Positions 1 through 10,230 of a stretch of 64,000 bases of DNA are shown in pieces; position 1 is the stretch's first letter; each line of letters opens with the position of its first letter. Below the pieces are notes generated by a model that searched no databases, was not told the origin of the DNA, and worked only from the letters and a program-made list of their open reading frames with translations. The translations under genes and the position numbers were made by a program. The DNA lies in contig NC_057865.1 of assembly GCF_019393635.1 (NCBI RefSeq), positions 298,318,385 to 298,382,384 on the forward strand, written 5' to 3'. Origin of the DNA: Dromiciops gliroides. Lineage: Eukaryota > Chordata > Mammalia > Microbiotheria > Microbiotheriidae.

Positions 1-113
1 AAAAATGTCAGAATTTTAAAGGGTCAGCACTTACAGGAGAAAAAAAAAAGATATCTGGAAAAGTCTCTCCTGTAGAACAACTTACTTCCTGGCTAGAAGG
101 AAGCATCCTTGTC

Positions 114-208
114 TGTTGTTTGTCCTTCATTCTCGAAGAGGACTGTGACATCAGGGTGATGTCATGACTTGCATTGAATTAGATTTAAGTGAGGGAGGGC
201 TGTGCAAC
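114..208 (-). mobile_element. 3' half of a long tRNA-derived marsupial SINE
   Basis: This is the reverse complement of the same 3' portion seen in the full copy at 9.45-9.74 kb: the block around the paired 'gatgtcat' words, ending on this strand with ttgtttgtccttcattctc. The tRNA-like 5' half is missing. The family assignment comes from internal comparison within the window. Confidence 0.75.
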
Positions 209-600
209 ATAATCCTTGTCCCAACACATGTCCATGGTCTCATGTGGATTTGTACATTGTGATAAAAAAATAGCTAATATGGCAACAAGATCCAGTCATG
301 TTGCCCCTCCCCTGAAACCTATGATTCCATTGGGGCTATACTGAACATAGACAAAGCTTTGTGTCCTTCACTTTCCAATATATATGGGGTTGGTCATCAG
401 ACTAAAAAGATGATGAATTTGGGAATGAATGGGACAAGTTTATGGAACTCTCTAATGAGCCATCAGAAGTGAGGGGGACTTCCTTCACCCCTTAACTTTT
501 GAGGTTCAAGGTTCAAGGAATGGGAGACAATTTGCACAGGTTTTCTCAGACTTCCCCAAAAGCTCCTGAGCCAGGGCCTGGCCCAGGGGACTAACTTACT
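209..600. other. Unassigned non-coding stretch
   Basis: No repeat, RNA gene or convincing reading frame is recognised here. Confidence 0.5.
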
Positions 601-604
601 TTTA

Positions 605-790
605 TAGGGAGCATCAGACCTGAGTTCAGTCAACCTAAGTTCTAGGGCTAGCCATGATACAACTAGCTGGGGTAGCAGGAATAACTTACTCTACCTCCTT
701 GAAACCCAGTTTCCTTCTCTGCAAAATGGGAAAAATGTTCCTTACACTATCTACTTTATAAAGATGTTGCGAAGACAGTTATTTGGAGAC
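605..790 (+). mobile_element. MIR SINE relic
   Basis: The order of words matches MIR: a tRNA-like part with 'gacctgagttc', then 'cccagtttccttctctgcaaaatggg' like the CORE segment, then a degraded L2-like tail. It is strongly diverged. The short open frame that begins inside it at 764 has no independent support. Confidence 0.6.
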
Positions 791-904
791 TTCAATGGAA
801 TTGTTAGTTTGAGATTTGTCTGGTTTGTTGGTTTTGTTTTGTCTTGTCTTATTCTAAGTCCCGAAGTGATCAAATTAGCACAGGAAGCTCTTGATGGTGG
901 AATT

Positions 905-1065
905 CTCTCTACTCATGCAGATAGTCACATAGCCTGCAAATTACAGTCTTCCAGAGTTGCCTAGGGCACACAACTAGTAAATGTAACAGGCAGGATTTCA
1001 ACCCCAGTCTTCCAGGGTCTTCCAGTCTCTGAAGCCAGAGACACTAACACATAATACCACACATG
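905..1065 (-). mobile_element. MIR/CORE-SINE relic, antisense
   Basis: The words 'cacacaactagtaaatg', 'ggatttcaaccccagtct' and a terminal 'actaacacataataccac' match the antisense MIR body in the usual order. It is old and diverged. Confidence 0.55.
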
Positions 1066-1504
1066 GCTATACTATTTACATTTCCCACTAACTTATGGGA
1101 ATTCCATCACACATACACAAGCAACTTGAAAAGACATTCTTAAATGCCATGACCCTTCTCTGAAATGGAACACTCTTTGAACGCACATTATAAGAAATCA
1201 AAGCCCAATTCCTAGGACTAGGTAAGATTCCCTGGAGCTTATACTGAGTTTGATTCTTCTATCTTCTTCCTTAGAAAGTGGAGGAGCATTGTTCATCTTA
1301 AGTGCTTCACCTACCGTCTCCTGGGAGGAGTTGGGCTGAGATGCTGGAGATCACCCACAGAGAGAGAAGCCTCTCCTCCTAATCACAGACTGAGAACATC
1401 ACCCTACAGTATCTCAAAACAAAACAAACAGAAAATGAACATGATTAGAGAGCATTTAGAAACTAGTCTAACCTTTCATTTCAATACTGATATTTTCTAT
1501 GATG
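1066..1504. other. Unassigned non-coding stretch
   Basis: Nothing recognisable apart from a short A-rich patch near 1420. Confidence 0.5.
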
Positions 1505-1692
1505 ACTCCTGCAGGTGATGATCCAGGCCCTGTCTGGATGGGCTGCTTCAGAAGGTAGTGAGTTTACCATCACTGGGGGTCATCACCTAGCCTCTCCTGT
1601 CCTTTGTTTTGCATATTTTAGGTGATATTCTTATTCCAGTGCAGGGTGAGTTAGATGATCTCTGAGGTATCTTCCAGTTGTGAGATTCTGAG
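1505..1692 (+). mobile_element. CR1/L3-type LINE 3' end relic
   Basis: The end 'gttagatgatctctgaggta' followed by 'cttccagttgtgagattctg' is the sense 3' terminus typical of ancient mammalian CR1/L3 LINEs. The upstream 'gggctgcttcagaaggtagt' fits the same family. No protein-coding potential remains. Confidence 0.55.
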
Positions 1693-2637
1693 CTTATGAC
1701 CTTGGAGCCATTGCAATCCAATGCTTGCACCATGACAGCTGCTACCTAAGGTCCAGGGGAAAATGTGGCAGTAGAAGAGAGCATGGCAAAGACTCAACAC
1801 AAGCTTCATGTTCAAGGGACTCTCCAGAAACTGAAAAGCTATGTCTTATCATTCACTTTGTTTCTGACTTTTGCAAAAGGACACCCACCCATTGCCACCA
1901 TTTTTATGTAAATGGTGTGTGTGAATTTATTTTTACGTTTAATACAGCAAATAATTAGATTTATGTATTCAGTGCCTGGCATGGCTGATAAAGAATGTCA
2001 TTTACCAAAATGTCAATAACTCCACATTCTGCATGATGGCCAGGACCTGTTCATATTTCCATCCCACCATTTTCTAGAGTGGCCCTTGGACAACCACTGT
2101 CCTTGCACTGACCAGGTTTTCATTTGCATTAAAATCCATCTTTTGTAGATTTCTAAAAGCAAGTTTCTTTATAAACTCTTTATTTTCTGACTGAGCATGA
2201 GAGGCTTCATTTGTTGTCAAGGTATTTCAGTCTCCTAGTTCTTAATCACTCATAGGTTGGTCTGTCAGGTATATGGTTCAGTGTGTCTTTTGCTAATGAT
2301 AAACTCATTTTCACTCAAAAAGTTTGGAAAAGTGCAGAAACACCCTGCTCAGGAAGGTAGAAGAATGGTGTGATGACAGAAAAATAAATCTGCATATTTC
2401 CTGATGAATGGGGAATGGGAAAAGGCAAGCTTCAAAAATAAACAAACAAAAAAAAAACAGAAAAGAAGGGGAACCACCAAATCATAGAAGGAGAGAAATG
2501 GATGAAGCTTTATAACTGAATGGACTTCCTTAGGACATAGTGAGTTGCCAATCACTGGAGGTTCCAGTGAAGAGGCTTGATAACCAAGGACGGTGCAGAG
2601 GGAATTTCCACTCAGGTCCTTTGTGGACAATATGAGT
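1693..2637. other. Unassigned non-coding stretch
   Basis: AT-rich single-copy-looking DNA. The small open frames at 1725-1958 (+) and 2349-2699 (-) show no recognisable motif, and the second runs into the neighbouring SINE. Confidence 0.5.
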
Positions 2638-2910
2638 GGGCAGCTAGATTGTGCAATAGATAAAGCATTGGCCCTGGAGTTAGGAAGACCTGAATTCAAA
2701 TCTCACCTCAGATGCTTATTAGCTGTGTGACCTTGGTGAAGTCACATAACCCCAGTCATCATGATGTATATTTTACCACTGGACCCAGATGGCTCTGGAG
2801 TAGAGAGTAAGGTTGGTGACCTTGTACCACCCTCCTTCACTTAAATTCAATGTAAGTCATGATATCACCCTGATATCATGGTCTTCTTCCATAATGAAAA
2901 GTAAACAACA
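2638..2910 (+). mobile_element. Long tRNA-derived SINE, full length, old
   Basis: It begins with a tRNA-like head 'gggcagctag' and keeps a pol III B-box-like 'gaattcaaatctc' and 'agctgtgtgacctt'. It continues through 'ctggacccagatggctctgg' and ends at 'aaaagtaaacaacaagg'. The same order occurs at 9.45-9.74 kb. It carries many substitutions, so it is an older copy. Confidence 0.85.
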
Positions 2911-3017
2911 AGGATAATGTGACTTCTCAGGTCCATTCTCACCCAGGGGTTTTGTAATTGTGTGACCCTCTAATCCCAGAGGAAAATTTTTATTGCACCC
3001 TCTTGGATTCTAATTCT

Positions 3018-3274
3018 TGTTTTTCAGTCATTTTTTTTTTCAGTTATGACTGACTCTTTGTGACCTCATTTGGGGTTTTCTTAGCCAAGATCCTAGAGTG
3101 CTCTTCCATTTCTTTCTCCAGATCATTTTACAAATGAGAAAACTGAAGCATACAGATCAAAGTGACTTGCCCAAGGTCACAGAGCTACTAAGTGACTGAG
3201 GACAGATTTGAACTCAGGAAGATGCATTTTTTTTACTCCAGGCCTGACATTCTGTTCACTGTGCCACCTGTACT
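3018..3274 (-). mobile_element. MAR1-type CORE-SINE, antisense
   Basis: It reads in antisense: 'tttcagtca', 'gactctttgtgacctcattt', 'ggggttttcttagccaagat', the CORE 'caaatgagaaaactgaagc', 'gtgacttgcccaaggtcaca', 'gatttgaactcaggaagatg', ending in 'gtgccacctgtact'. This is the standard layout of the MAR1-like element seen again at 16.2, 39.1 and 51.5 kb. Confidence 0.8.
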
Positions 3275-3539
3275 TCCTTCCTCTAAATCATTGCATATGA
3301 TTTTAGGAAAGACCCTTTTGGTGCTAGGGTCATTTGGACAGATGGTCTGCATTCCAGGTCTTCAATAATCCAGCCTTCTCTTTCACTATTTCCCCTTATA
3401 TAATATAGAGAACATTCCATTCTCTTCCTCTGCTTTTTAATTTAGCTTGGGATTTGTCCTGACCCCAGACCTGCTTCCCCTTTCCTTCCTCATTTCTATC
3501 CCCTGAAATAATTGTTTTCTTTCAAAGACCAGTTTAGCC

Positions 3540-3722
3540 AACACCTACCCCATGATGTCCTCGACAGCTCATCCTCTTTATAAAACCTTGCTCCATCTTT
3601 CCCCAATACTCTTGTATACTCCTTTCTGTCCCCTTAATCCTATGGACTGGAGGCCACATTTCAGCTTCCCCCACCGGAATGGAAGCCCCTTGAGGAAAGG
3701 GACAGTGCCTTCCACATTGAAT
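3540..3722 (+). mobile_element. LINE-2 3' end relic
   Basis: 'ggaatggaagccccttgagg' followed by 'aaagggacagtgccttcc' matches the sense L2 3'-terminal phrase about length and 'gggcagggac'. The C/T-rich upstream part fits the L2 body. The overlapping short frames on both strands are shadows of low-complexity composition. Confidence 0.5.
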
Positions 3723-3724
3723 CA

Positions 3725-3862
3725 CAGAGCAAACCTCTCAGCTTATATAGGAGGAAACTCATGTTCAGAGAAAGATCTACCTAATGTCACCAAGTAAGTG
3801 GCAGATCAAAGATCTAACCTCAGCTCTTCTCACTCCAAGGGCAACGATCTTTCTACTTCCTC
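3725..3862 (-). mobile_element. MIR relic, antisense
   Basis: 'ataggaggaaactcatgttc', 'atgtcaccaagtaagtggca' and 'acctcagctcttctcactcc' follow the antisense MIR order. Diverged. Confidence 0.6.
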
Positions 3863-4154
3863 TCATTTCTCCATCTCCTGGAACCTCCTATGGGATCATG
3901 CATATCACTGATGTTCAGTGAACTATTTTGGAATGATTGGGGATGGGGGAGGGGGTAATGCACTATCTCTTCCTCCACTGAACTTCTGATTTTACTGGAG
4001 CATGGAACTCCTGGTGTGGAAATCACTTCGACCAATGTAGATGAGCAACTATTTTGCAATATAGAATCTTATAAAGTCACTGATTTTAAGTATGTATCTG
4101 CCTAATCTAAGGCAGTTTTCAACTGAAGAGCCCCAGGTTATCTGAGGTTATCTG
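3863..4154. other. Unassigned; contains a short tandem duplication
   Basis: The only structure seen is a duplicated 'ttatctgaggttatctgagg' at about 4138-4157, immediately before the L1 relic. Confidence 0.45.
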
Positions 4155-4780
4155 AGGAATGTGAGGAAATACTCCAAGTCGCTAATACCTTAGAGATATT
4201 AAAGCAGTTCTGAAGTTCTTCTTCACACCCCTCAGACTGACAGATGACAAAAAAAATAACATGACTAATTGTGGAGGTGCAGTGGGAATGCAGGCACATG
4301 TATCCACTGTTGGTGGAACAGTGAATGGGTCCACACATTCCAAAAAGTAATTAAGTAATTTGCTTTTATGCACAAAAAATCACCAAACTGCATAGCATCT
4401 GGTCGAGTAATACCACTAGCCCTGTACCCCAAAAAGACCAAAGAAAAAAGAAAAAAGACCCATATGTTGGAAGAAATATTTATATTATCACTTTATGGAG
4501 GCAAAGAAATAGAAACTAAAGGGGTGCCCACCATAGGGGAGGGGCTGGACAAATTGTGGTATGTGAATGTAATGGAATACTATTCCTGTAAGAAATAAGA
4601 GGAGAGGGCTTCAAAGAGATACAGGAAAAAAAAAACCTTGTATGAGCTGAGAAGAAATAGAGAACAGGCTATGCTATAAAATCACTATTTTAAAAACAAG
4701 TTTGAAAGACTTAACAACTCTGATCAATGATCAACCATGAATCCTGCAGAAGAATGAAGAATTTTGGGTATTCCATGTCA
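4155..4780 (+). pseudogene. Old LINE-1 ORF2 3' end relic
   Basis: This is the same part of L1 ORF2 as the intact copy at 6.3-7.6 kb, but decayed. The frame opened at 4368 still reads ALYPKKTKEKRKK and then GVPTIGEGLDKLWYVNVMEY, which aligns with CPSIGEWLDKLWYMNTMEY of the younger copy. The region before it, around 4160-4300, matches the antecedent ORF2 sequence in other frames, so frameshifts are present. It is 5' truncated and has no coding capacity of its own. Confidence 0.8.
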
Positions 4781-4992
4781 GAGAGATGATGGGCTGAACA
4801 TGTGGAAAAATGAATGCAGTTCTGGATGTGATCAGTGTTTCAATGTGTGTGGCTTGGCTGTGCTTCTGGATACTGGGGTTCCTTCCTCCATTCCCTTGCC
4901 CTTCCCTTCTCTTCCTTTCAGCCCTCCCCCCTCCTTTGTCTCTTTCCAGTGGTTGCTGAAAATGGGAGAAACTAATGAATACTTGGTAATTG

Positions 4993-5114
4993 AACCACAC
5001 ACACATGTGTATATGTGTGTGTGTACACGTATATCTGTGTATATAGAGGTATATATCTATATATCTATATATACCTTTATACACACATATATACATACAC
5101 ACAAACACATATAG
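4993..5114. repeat. Complex CA/TG and TA/GATA-like microsatellite
   Basis: Alternating cacaca, tgtgtg and tatatc units with interruptions. It generates long spurious frames on both strands (4731-5108 and 4764-5114) rich in Tyr, Ile, His and Thr. Confidence 0.9.
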
Positions 5115-5119
5115 TATCC

Positions 5120-5225
5120 TGGGGCATTTAGAAGTTAAATGTCTTGGCTATGCTAACATGGCCATATAGGATCTGAACCCAGCTCTCCCTGCCTCTGAAG
5201 CTGGCAATGCCATTGCACAATGAGA
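5120..5225 (-). mobile_element. MIR fragment, antisense
   Basis: 'gttaaatgtcttggctatgc', 'aggatctgaacccagctctc' and 'gcctctgaagctggcaatgc' resemble the antisense MIR/CORE body. Weakly conserved. Confidence 0.45.
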
Positions 5226-6242
5226 TAGCAGACTACAGTGGCAATGATTTCACTGCTCTAAAATCTTTCCTGAAGATTTCTGTAGAGTGTTACAAAAAGT
5301 GGAACATTCCCCAGGAGGCAACAACTTTCTAGCCACTGGAAGTATTACAGATGTGGCTGGGCGACCACTCCTTGGGAAATCTGTGAGGGGATTCTTTTTG
5401 GGGGTGAGTCATGTACCTCTGAGATCCCTACTTGCTCAGGATTCTTCATCTGAGAAGTGTGTCCCATTCAAGTTTTCCTGTGGAATATAATGTAGAAACA
5501 AGATGCACAGAAGCCAGAAATTAAGAGACCTGGCTGTAAGTGGTAATTTGACTCACCACATTTCAGACTCCATAGTTATTCTGCACATACTCGTGAATGT
5601 TAATAAAGAACACCACTGCATCTGCTTCATTGTGCCTCTGCTCTCATTTAAGTCAGTGTTTGCTCCCATCCTGAAGAGTGAAAGGAAGTGGATGCTGAAG
5701 TGAACCTTTCTTCCTAAGGTTCCACATGAAAGGCCACACATCAGTGTGCAGGCTGACCTCCTCTTAGCCTCTCCCCAGATGCCAAATATATATTTAATCA
5801 CAAAACAGTCAAAATGTCTTTACTCTTGCCATACAGGCTCAGACACATTAATGCTATTCTAACAAGCCAATCCATAGCAAGTTGAAAAATTCATAAAAGT
5901 AATTTAAATGTGCAATCACTTCATAAACTAATCAGCTTGGGGATTAGACAGAATCATTACAGAACTACATTTTGGTGCCTTACATTATTGCACAAGGCAC
6001 TCAAGGCTTCAACCCTCTGATGATGATGACAATGAGGAAGCTGTGATTTGCCTTCAGTGACATTAGCTCAGCTCTTTGACCAGAGTGTGAGGGATGAGGG
6101 AGGAGATCGTGTTGATATCTACAGCTCAGACCCCCAACCTAGAGACCTGGGGTGAGTTCTGGGCAGCTTGGAAAGGAGAGTGTTAATTTGGAGAATGTCC
6201 AGAGGAATGTGAGCAGTATGGGAAAGGAAGGAAAGAAACAGC
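5226..6242. other. Unassigned non-coding stretch
   Basis: Mostly unique-looking DNA. Around 6170-6220 there is a weak similarity to CR1/L3 ('gagaatgtccagaggaatgt'). No gene is supported. Confidence 0.45.
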
Positions 6243-6314
6243 CATTTGCTAAGTGTTTAGTATGTGCTAGGTACTGTGTTTTATAAATGTTGTCTCAAAA
6301 AGATATAAATATTA
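6243..6314 (-). mobile_element. MIR, left half (split by LINE-1)
   Basis: 'gctaagtgtttagtatgtgc' and 'taggtactgtgttttataaa' are the antisense start of a MIR, which resumes at 8087 after the L1 insertion. The last 18 bases are the left copy of the L1 target-site duplication. Confidence 0.85.
6297..6314. repeat. Left target-site duplication of the LINE-1
   Basis: aaaaagatataaatatta is repeated exactly at 8069-8086. The first few A residues may be shared with the poly(A) tail, so the certain duplication is at least 13 bp. Confidence 0.9.
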
Positions 6315-6344
6315 AACAAAAAATCAAGAATATCCAGAGAAATA

Positions 6345-7601
6345 ATGAAAAAAAATTCACAGGAAGGTGGGTTAGCGGTACCAAACCTGGAGCTTTATTA
6401 TAAAGCGGCAGTCATCAAAACTATCTGGTACTGGCTAAAAAATAGAGTGGTAGATCAATGGAACAGGCTAGGCTCAGGAAATGCAGTAGTAAATGACACT
6501 AGTAATGTAGTGTTTGATAAACCCAAAGACTCCAGCTTCTGGGATAGGAACTCAGTATTTGACAAAAACTGCTGGGAAAACTGGAAGATAGTATGGCAGA
6601 AATTAGGCATAGACCAACATCTTACACCTTATACTAAAATAAGGTCAAAATGGATACATGATTTAGACATAAGAGGTGATACCATAGGTAAATTAGGAGA
6701 GAAAAGAATAGTCTACCTATCAGATCTTTGGAAAGGAAAACAGTTTATGACCAAACAAGAGATAGAGTATATTATAAAATGCAAAATGGATGATTTTGAT
6801 TATATTAAATTAAAAAAATTTTGTACAAACAGAAGCAATGCATCCAAAATTGGAAGGGAGGCAGAAAGCTGGGAAACAATTTTTGAGGCCAGTGCTTCTG
6901 ATAAAGGCCTCATCTCTAAAATATATAGGGAATTAAATCAAATTTATAAAAATCCAAGTCATTCCCCAATTGAGAAATGGTCAAAAGATTTGAACAGGCA
7001 GTTTTCTGATGAAGAAACCAAAGCTATCTATTCCCATATGAAAAAATGCTCTAAATCTCTAATGATTAGAGAGATGCAAATTAAGACAACTCTGAGGTAC
7101 CACCTGACACCTATCAGGTTGGCTAAAATGACAAAAAAGGAAGATAATAAATGTTGGAGAGGCCGTGGGAAAGTTGGAACACTAATGCATTGTTGGTGGA
7201 GCTGTGAGCTGATCCAACCATTCTGGAGAGCAATTTGGAATTATGCCCAAAGGGCGATAAAGCTGTGCATACCCTTTGACCCAGCAATCCCACTTTTAGG
7301 TCTTTTGCCCAAAGAAATCATGGAAGGGGGAAAGGGACCCACATGTACAAAAATATTTATAGCTGCTCTTTACGTGGTAGCAAGGAATTGGAAGTTGAGG
7401 GGGTGCCCATCCATTGGGGAATGGCTGGACAAGTTGTGGTATATGAATACAATGGAATACTATTGTGCTGTAAGAAATGATGAGCAGGAAGAGTTCGGAG
7501 AAACCTGGAGGGTCTTAAGTGAGCGGATGATGAGTGAGATGAGCAGAACCAGAAGAACATTGTACACAGTATCATCAACATTGAGTGTTGACCTACTGTG
7601 A
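6345..7601 (+). pseudogene. LINE-1 ORF2p C-terminal fragment (open frame)
   Basis: This is the C-terminal part of the LINE-1 ORF2 protein, which in full-length elements carries endonuclease and reverse transcriptase. The frame is open for 418 residues from Met 6345 and continues open upstream to the 5' truncation at 6315, so the Met is internal and not a real start. Residues 9-30 (GLAVPNLELYYKAA then IKTIWYW) are the conserved segment just after the RT. Residues 340-375 (IFIAALYVVARNWKL, WLDKLWYMNTMEYY) are the typical C-terminus. The cysteine-rich motif reads C270-x3-R274-x7-H282-x4-C287, so the second cysteine of the usual CX3CX7HX4C pattern is arginine. The RT catalytic core is missing. 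The absence of stop codons suggests a recent insertion. Confidence 0.95.
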
Positions 7602-7854
7602 TGGACTATATTCTTCTCACCAATGCAATGGTACAGAAGACTTCCAGGGAACTCATGATAGAAGAGGATCTCCAAATCCAAGAAAAAAAAAAAAAAGAAA
7701 GAAAGAACTATGGAGTATAGATGCTGATTGAACCATATTATTTCTTTTGTTTTGGGTGCTGTTGTTTTTTTTTTTTTCTATTTTGAGGTTTTGCATCACT
7801 GCTCTGATTCTTTCTCTTGTAACAGGATTAATGCAGAAATAGGATTAATGTTAT

Positions 7855-7925
7855 TATGTGTATATATATGTGTGTGTATATATATATATCTATATGTATA
7901 TGTATAGAGATATATAGATATAACC
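7855..7925. repeat. TA/TG microsatellite in the L1 3' UTR
   Basis: Alternating tatata, tgtgtg and tatatc units inside the L1 3' UTR. It lies between ORF2 and the terminal tail. Confidence 0.85.
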
Positions 7926-8068
7926 TATATCAGATTACCTGCTGTCTAGGGGATGGGGGAGGGAGGGGAGGGAGGGAGAAAAATCTGAAATTGGAAAGCA
8001 TGTATAAACAAAAGTTGAGAACTATCTTTACATGTAACGGAAAAAATAAAATACCTCATACATTAAAA

Positions 8069-8086
8069 AAAAAGATATAAATATTA
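8069..8086. repeat. Right target-site duplication of the LINE-1
   Basis: Exact match to the left copy at 6297-6314. Confidence 0.9.
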
Positions 8087-8283
8087 TGTCATTTAAATCT
8101 ACAACAACCATATGCGATAGGTATTATCATTCTCCCCAGTTTACAGTTGAAGAAACTGAGGCAGACAGAGGTTAAGTGACTTGTTCAGGATCTAACTTCT
8201 AGTAAGTATCTAAGACCCAGATTTGACTTCAAATCTTCCTGAATCTGGGCCCAGCATTCTGTCTTCTGCCACATCGCGGTTCC
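8087..8283 (-). mobile_element. MIR, right half (split by LINE-1)
   Basis: It continues the antisense MIR started at 6243: 'tgtcatttaaatctacaaca', 'ttacagttgaagaaactgag', 'gttaagtgacttgttcagga', then 'cttcctgaatctgggcccag'. Joining the halves across one copy of the duplication gives a collinear MIR. Confidence 0.85.
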
Positions 8284-8671
8284 TAGGAGAAAGGACCTTA
8301 AGGCCTTGCCAAGAGAGGATCAGTTAAAGGAACTGGGGAGAGTTCACTCTCAATGTACTTCTCTGGTGCCCTTCTCCAAGGGCATCCAGATTTAGAGCTC
8401 TTCAGACACACTGCCAGAATATACTGAGAGCTTCTTGAGGGCGTAAGCTGAAACTTAGGCATCTTTTTGTTTCTCTCAGATCATAAAAAGTCCCTTAAAT
8501 TAAAAAAAAAAAGTAGAGAGTTAAAGGAGGTCTCTTCTTCTTTGGGAGGTCCCCACTTCCTCGCCCAACTGCTTGATTCATGATTTTTGGTTTATGGGCC
8601 TTTAATATTAAGCTTCCTTTCTCCTGTAGGTTACCTGTTACTTGTGAAAGGATGTGTATGGTGTTTGGAGA
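8284..8671. other. Unassigned; weak CR1/L3 similarity
   Basis: 'gagaggatcagttaaaggaa' and 'ctggggagag' near 8315-8345 recall the CR1/L3 sense sequence. The rest is unassigned. Confidence 0.4.
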
Positions 8672-8925
8672 AGAGAAATAATAAAAGAAAGAAGGAAAGA
8701 AAAAAAGAAAAAGGAAAGAAAGAGAAAGAAAAAGAAGCAAGAAAAGAAAGAAAGAGAAAAGAAAGAAGGAAAGAAAGAAAAGAAATAAGGAAAGAAGGAA
8801 AGAAAGAAAGAAGGAAAGGAAGGAAGGAAGGAAGGAAGGAAGGAAGGAAGGAAGGAAGGAAGGAAGGAAGGAAGGAAGGAAGGAGGGAGGGAAGGAAGGA
8901 GGGAGGGAAGGAAGGAAGGAAGAAA
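8672..8925 (+). repeat. Polypurine GAAA/GGAA microsatellite
   Basis: About 250 bp of almost pure purine on the plus strand. It grades from GAAA-rich to regular GGAA tetramers and then GGGA. The longest uninterrupted purine run is 8787-8925. The Lys/Glu/Arg/Gly frame on plus and the Ser/Phe/Pro/Leu frames on minus are artefacts of the repeat. Confidence 0.95.
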
Positions 8926-8956
8926 TCATCCCCACTAGAATAAAAGGAACAAATGA

Positions 8957-9452
8957 TCATTCATTCTCTGACTGAAGACCTTCAAGGAGGGGCAACCCAC
9001 CACCTGTCAACAAAGTTTCTGCCACTTCAAGACGACTCACTGTTTGTAGTTATTTTCTTTCTGGCGTCAAGTCTAAATTTGTTTCTTTGCAATCTCCACA
9101 CCGCTTCTAGATCTTTCCTCTGGGGCCAAAGAGAATAAGTTTCAGCCATCTTCCAAATTCTTGAAAAGACTGTCTCTCCCATTCTTCTCTTCTCCAAGCT
9201 GAAGAGCCATCTTGCCTTTAACTTACCATCCTATGGCAAGATCTCAAAGACTTTCACAATCCTTGTCTCTCTTCTCATGATACATCAGAGCTTATCAATG
9301 TCCTTCCTAAAATGGGTGTCCCAAACTGCCTGTCATGCTCCAAATGTGGTTTCATCACAGTGAGATAATCATCCATCCCTCTCTTTCTGTAGCCTAACAT
9401 TTATTTTTATTTTCCATTCCATATTCTTTCCCTCCCCCACTCATTGAGAAGG
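8957..9452 (-). mobile_element. CR1/L3 LINE relic, part nearer the 3' end
   Basis: Antisense phrases typical of the CR1/L3 3' region: 'gaagaccttcaaggaggggc', 'cttccaaattcttgaaaaga', 'ccaagctgaagagccatctt', 'tcaatgtccttcctaaaatg', 'ctccaaatgtggtttcatca'. The element continues after the SINE at 9754. Confidence 0.75.
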
Positions 9453-9741
9453 GGGGGCATCTAGGTGGTGTGGTGGATAAAGCACTGGACCTGGAATCAG
9501 GAGAATCTGAGTTCAAGTCTCACTACAGACATGTACTAGCTGTGTGACCCTGGGCAAGTCACAACCTCAATTGCCTTAAACATCCAGGGCCATCTTCAGT
9601 CATCCTGATCTGGACCCAGATGGCTCTGGAGAAGAGAGTGAGGTGGGTAACCTTGCATAGCCCTCCCTCAAATCAATTCAATGCAAGTCATGACATCATC
9701 CTGATGTTATGGTCCTTTTCAAGAATGAAGGACAAACAACA
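9453..9741 (+). mobile_element. Long tRNA-derived SINE, full length
   Basis: A tRNA-like head ('gcatctaggtggtgtggtgg', B-box-like 'gagttcaagtctc', 'agctgtgtgaccctgggcaa') is followed by the 3' half with 'ctggacccagatggctctgg', 'gcaagtcatgacatcatcct' and 'gaatgaaggacaaacaac'. The direct repeats tcattgagaagg at 9441-9452 and 9742-9753 are the target duplication. It lies inside a CR1/L3 relic, so it is younger than that. Confidence 0.92.
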
Positions 9742-9753
9742 TCATTGAGAAGG

Positions 9754-10230
9754 CAGGAAATGCAATATCCATTATATATGTGAGTTAGATTCTTTAGTAG
9801 AATATCATTTTGACTCCTATTCACCATTTGGTTCTCTATAGCCAACATTGTGTTGTGTTCATTTCAGACAATTCGTTGTCACTCCATGTTTTCCTCATTG
9901 CACTTTTGTGAAATAATTGTTTGGACTCAAGCATCAGACTTTGCATTTTTCTCTACTGAATTTCATCTCAATAGATTTTGTTGAATATTCTATCTTTCCC
10001 AGATCTTTTGGCATCCTGTTATGCATTGTGTTCCGTCTCCTATGCTTTGTTTCATCTGGAACTATGATGTGGAAACCACTTGGGACTGTATCCAAGTTAT
10101 GGATAAACATGTCATATGTGCTATGGATACTCCATACCTTCCAAATGGACACAGAACCATCAGTGACTAACTCATTGATCTCTGAGTGCTTTCAATGAAG
10201 CAGTGTTGAGTCCATATAATTGTCTTTAAA
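9754..10230 (-). mobile_element. CR1/L3 LINE relic, continued
   Basis: Antisense continuation of the same relic: 'gactcaagcatcagactttg', 'ctactgaatttcatctcaat', 'cagatcttttggcatcctgt', 'aagttatggataaacatgtc'. The corresponding open frame at 9917-10198 is incidental. Confidence 0.75.

Larger units (their letters stand above)
6315..8068 (+). mobile_element. 5'-truncated LINE-1, youngest-looking in the window
   Basis: About 1.75 kb of L1: the C-terminal part of ORF2, a 3' UTR from 7605, an internal A-rich stretch (7681-7705), a TA/TG microsatellite (7855-7925), a G-rich patch near 7950-7980, and a terminal 'gaactatctttacatgtaac' followed by A-rich tail. It is flanked by an 18-bp direct duplication and interrupts a MIR, which is the signature of L1 target-primed reverse transcription. 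The rest of ORF2, ORF1 and the promoter are absent, so it cannot move by itself. Confidence 0.95.

Noticed and set aside
4731..5114. Overlapping frames of 116-125 codons on opposite strands
   Set aside because: Half of each is the TG/TA microsatellite. No motif in the remainder.
8495..8960. Lys/Glu-rich and Phe/Ser/Leu/Pro-rich frames up to 146 codons
   Set aside because: They are translations of the GAAA/GGAA microsatellite and have no unique coding part.
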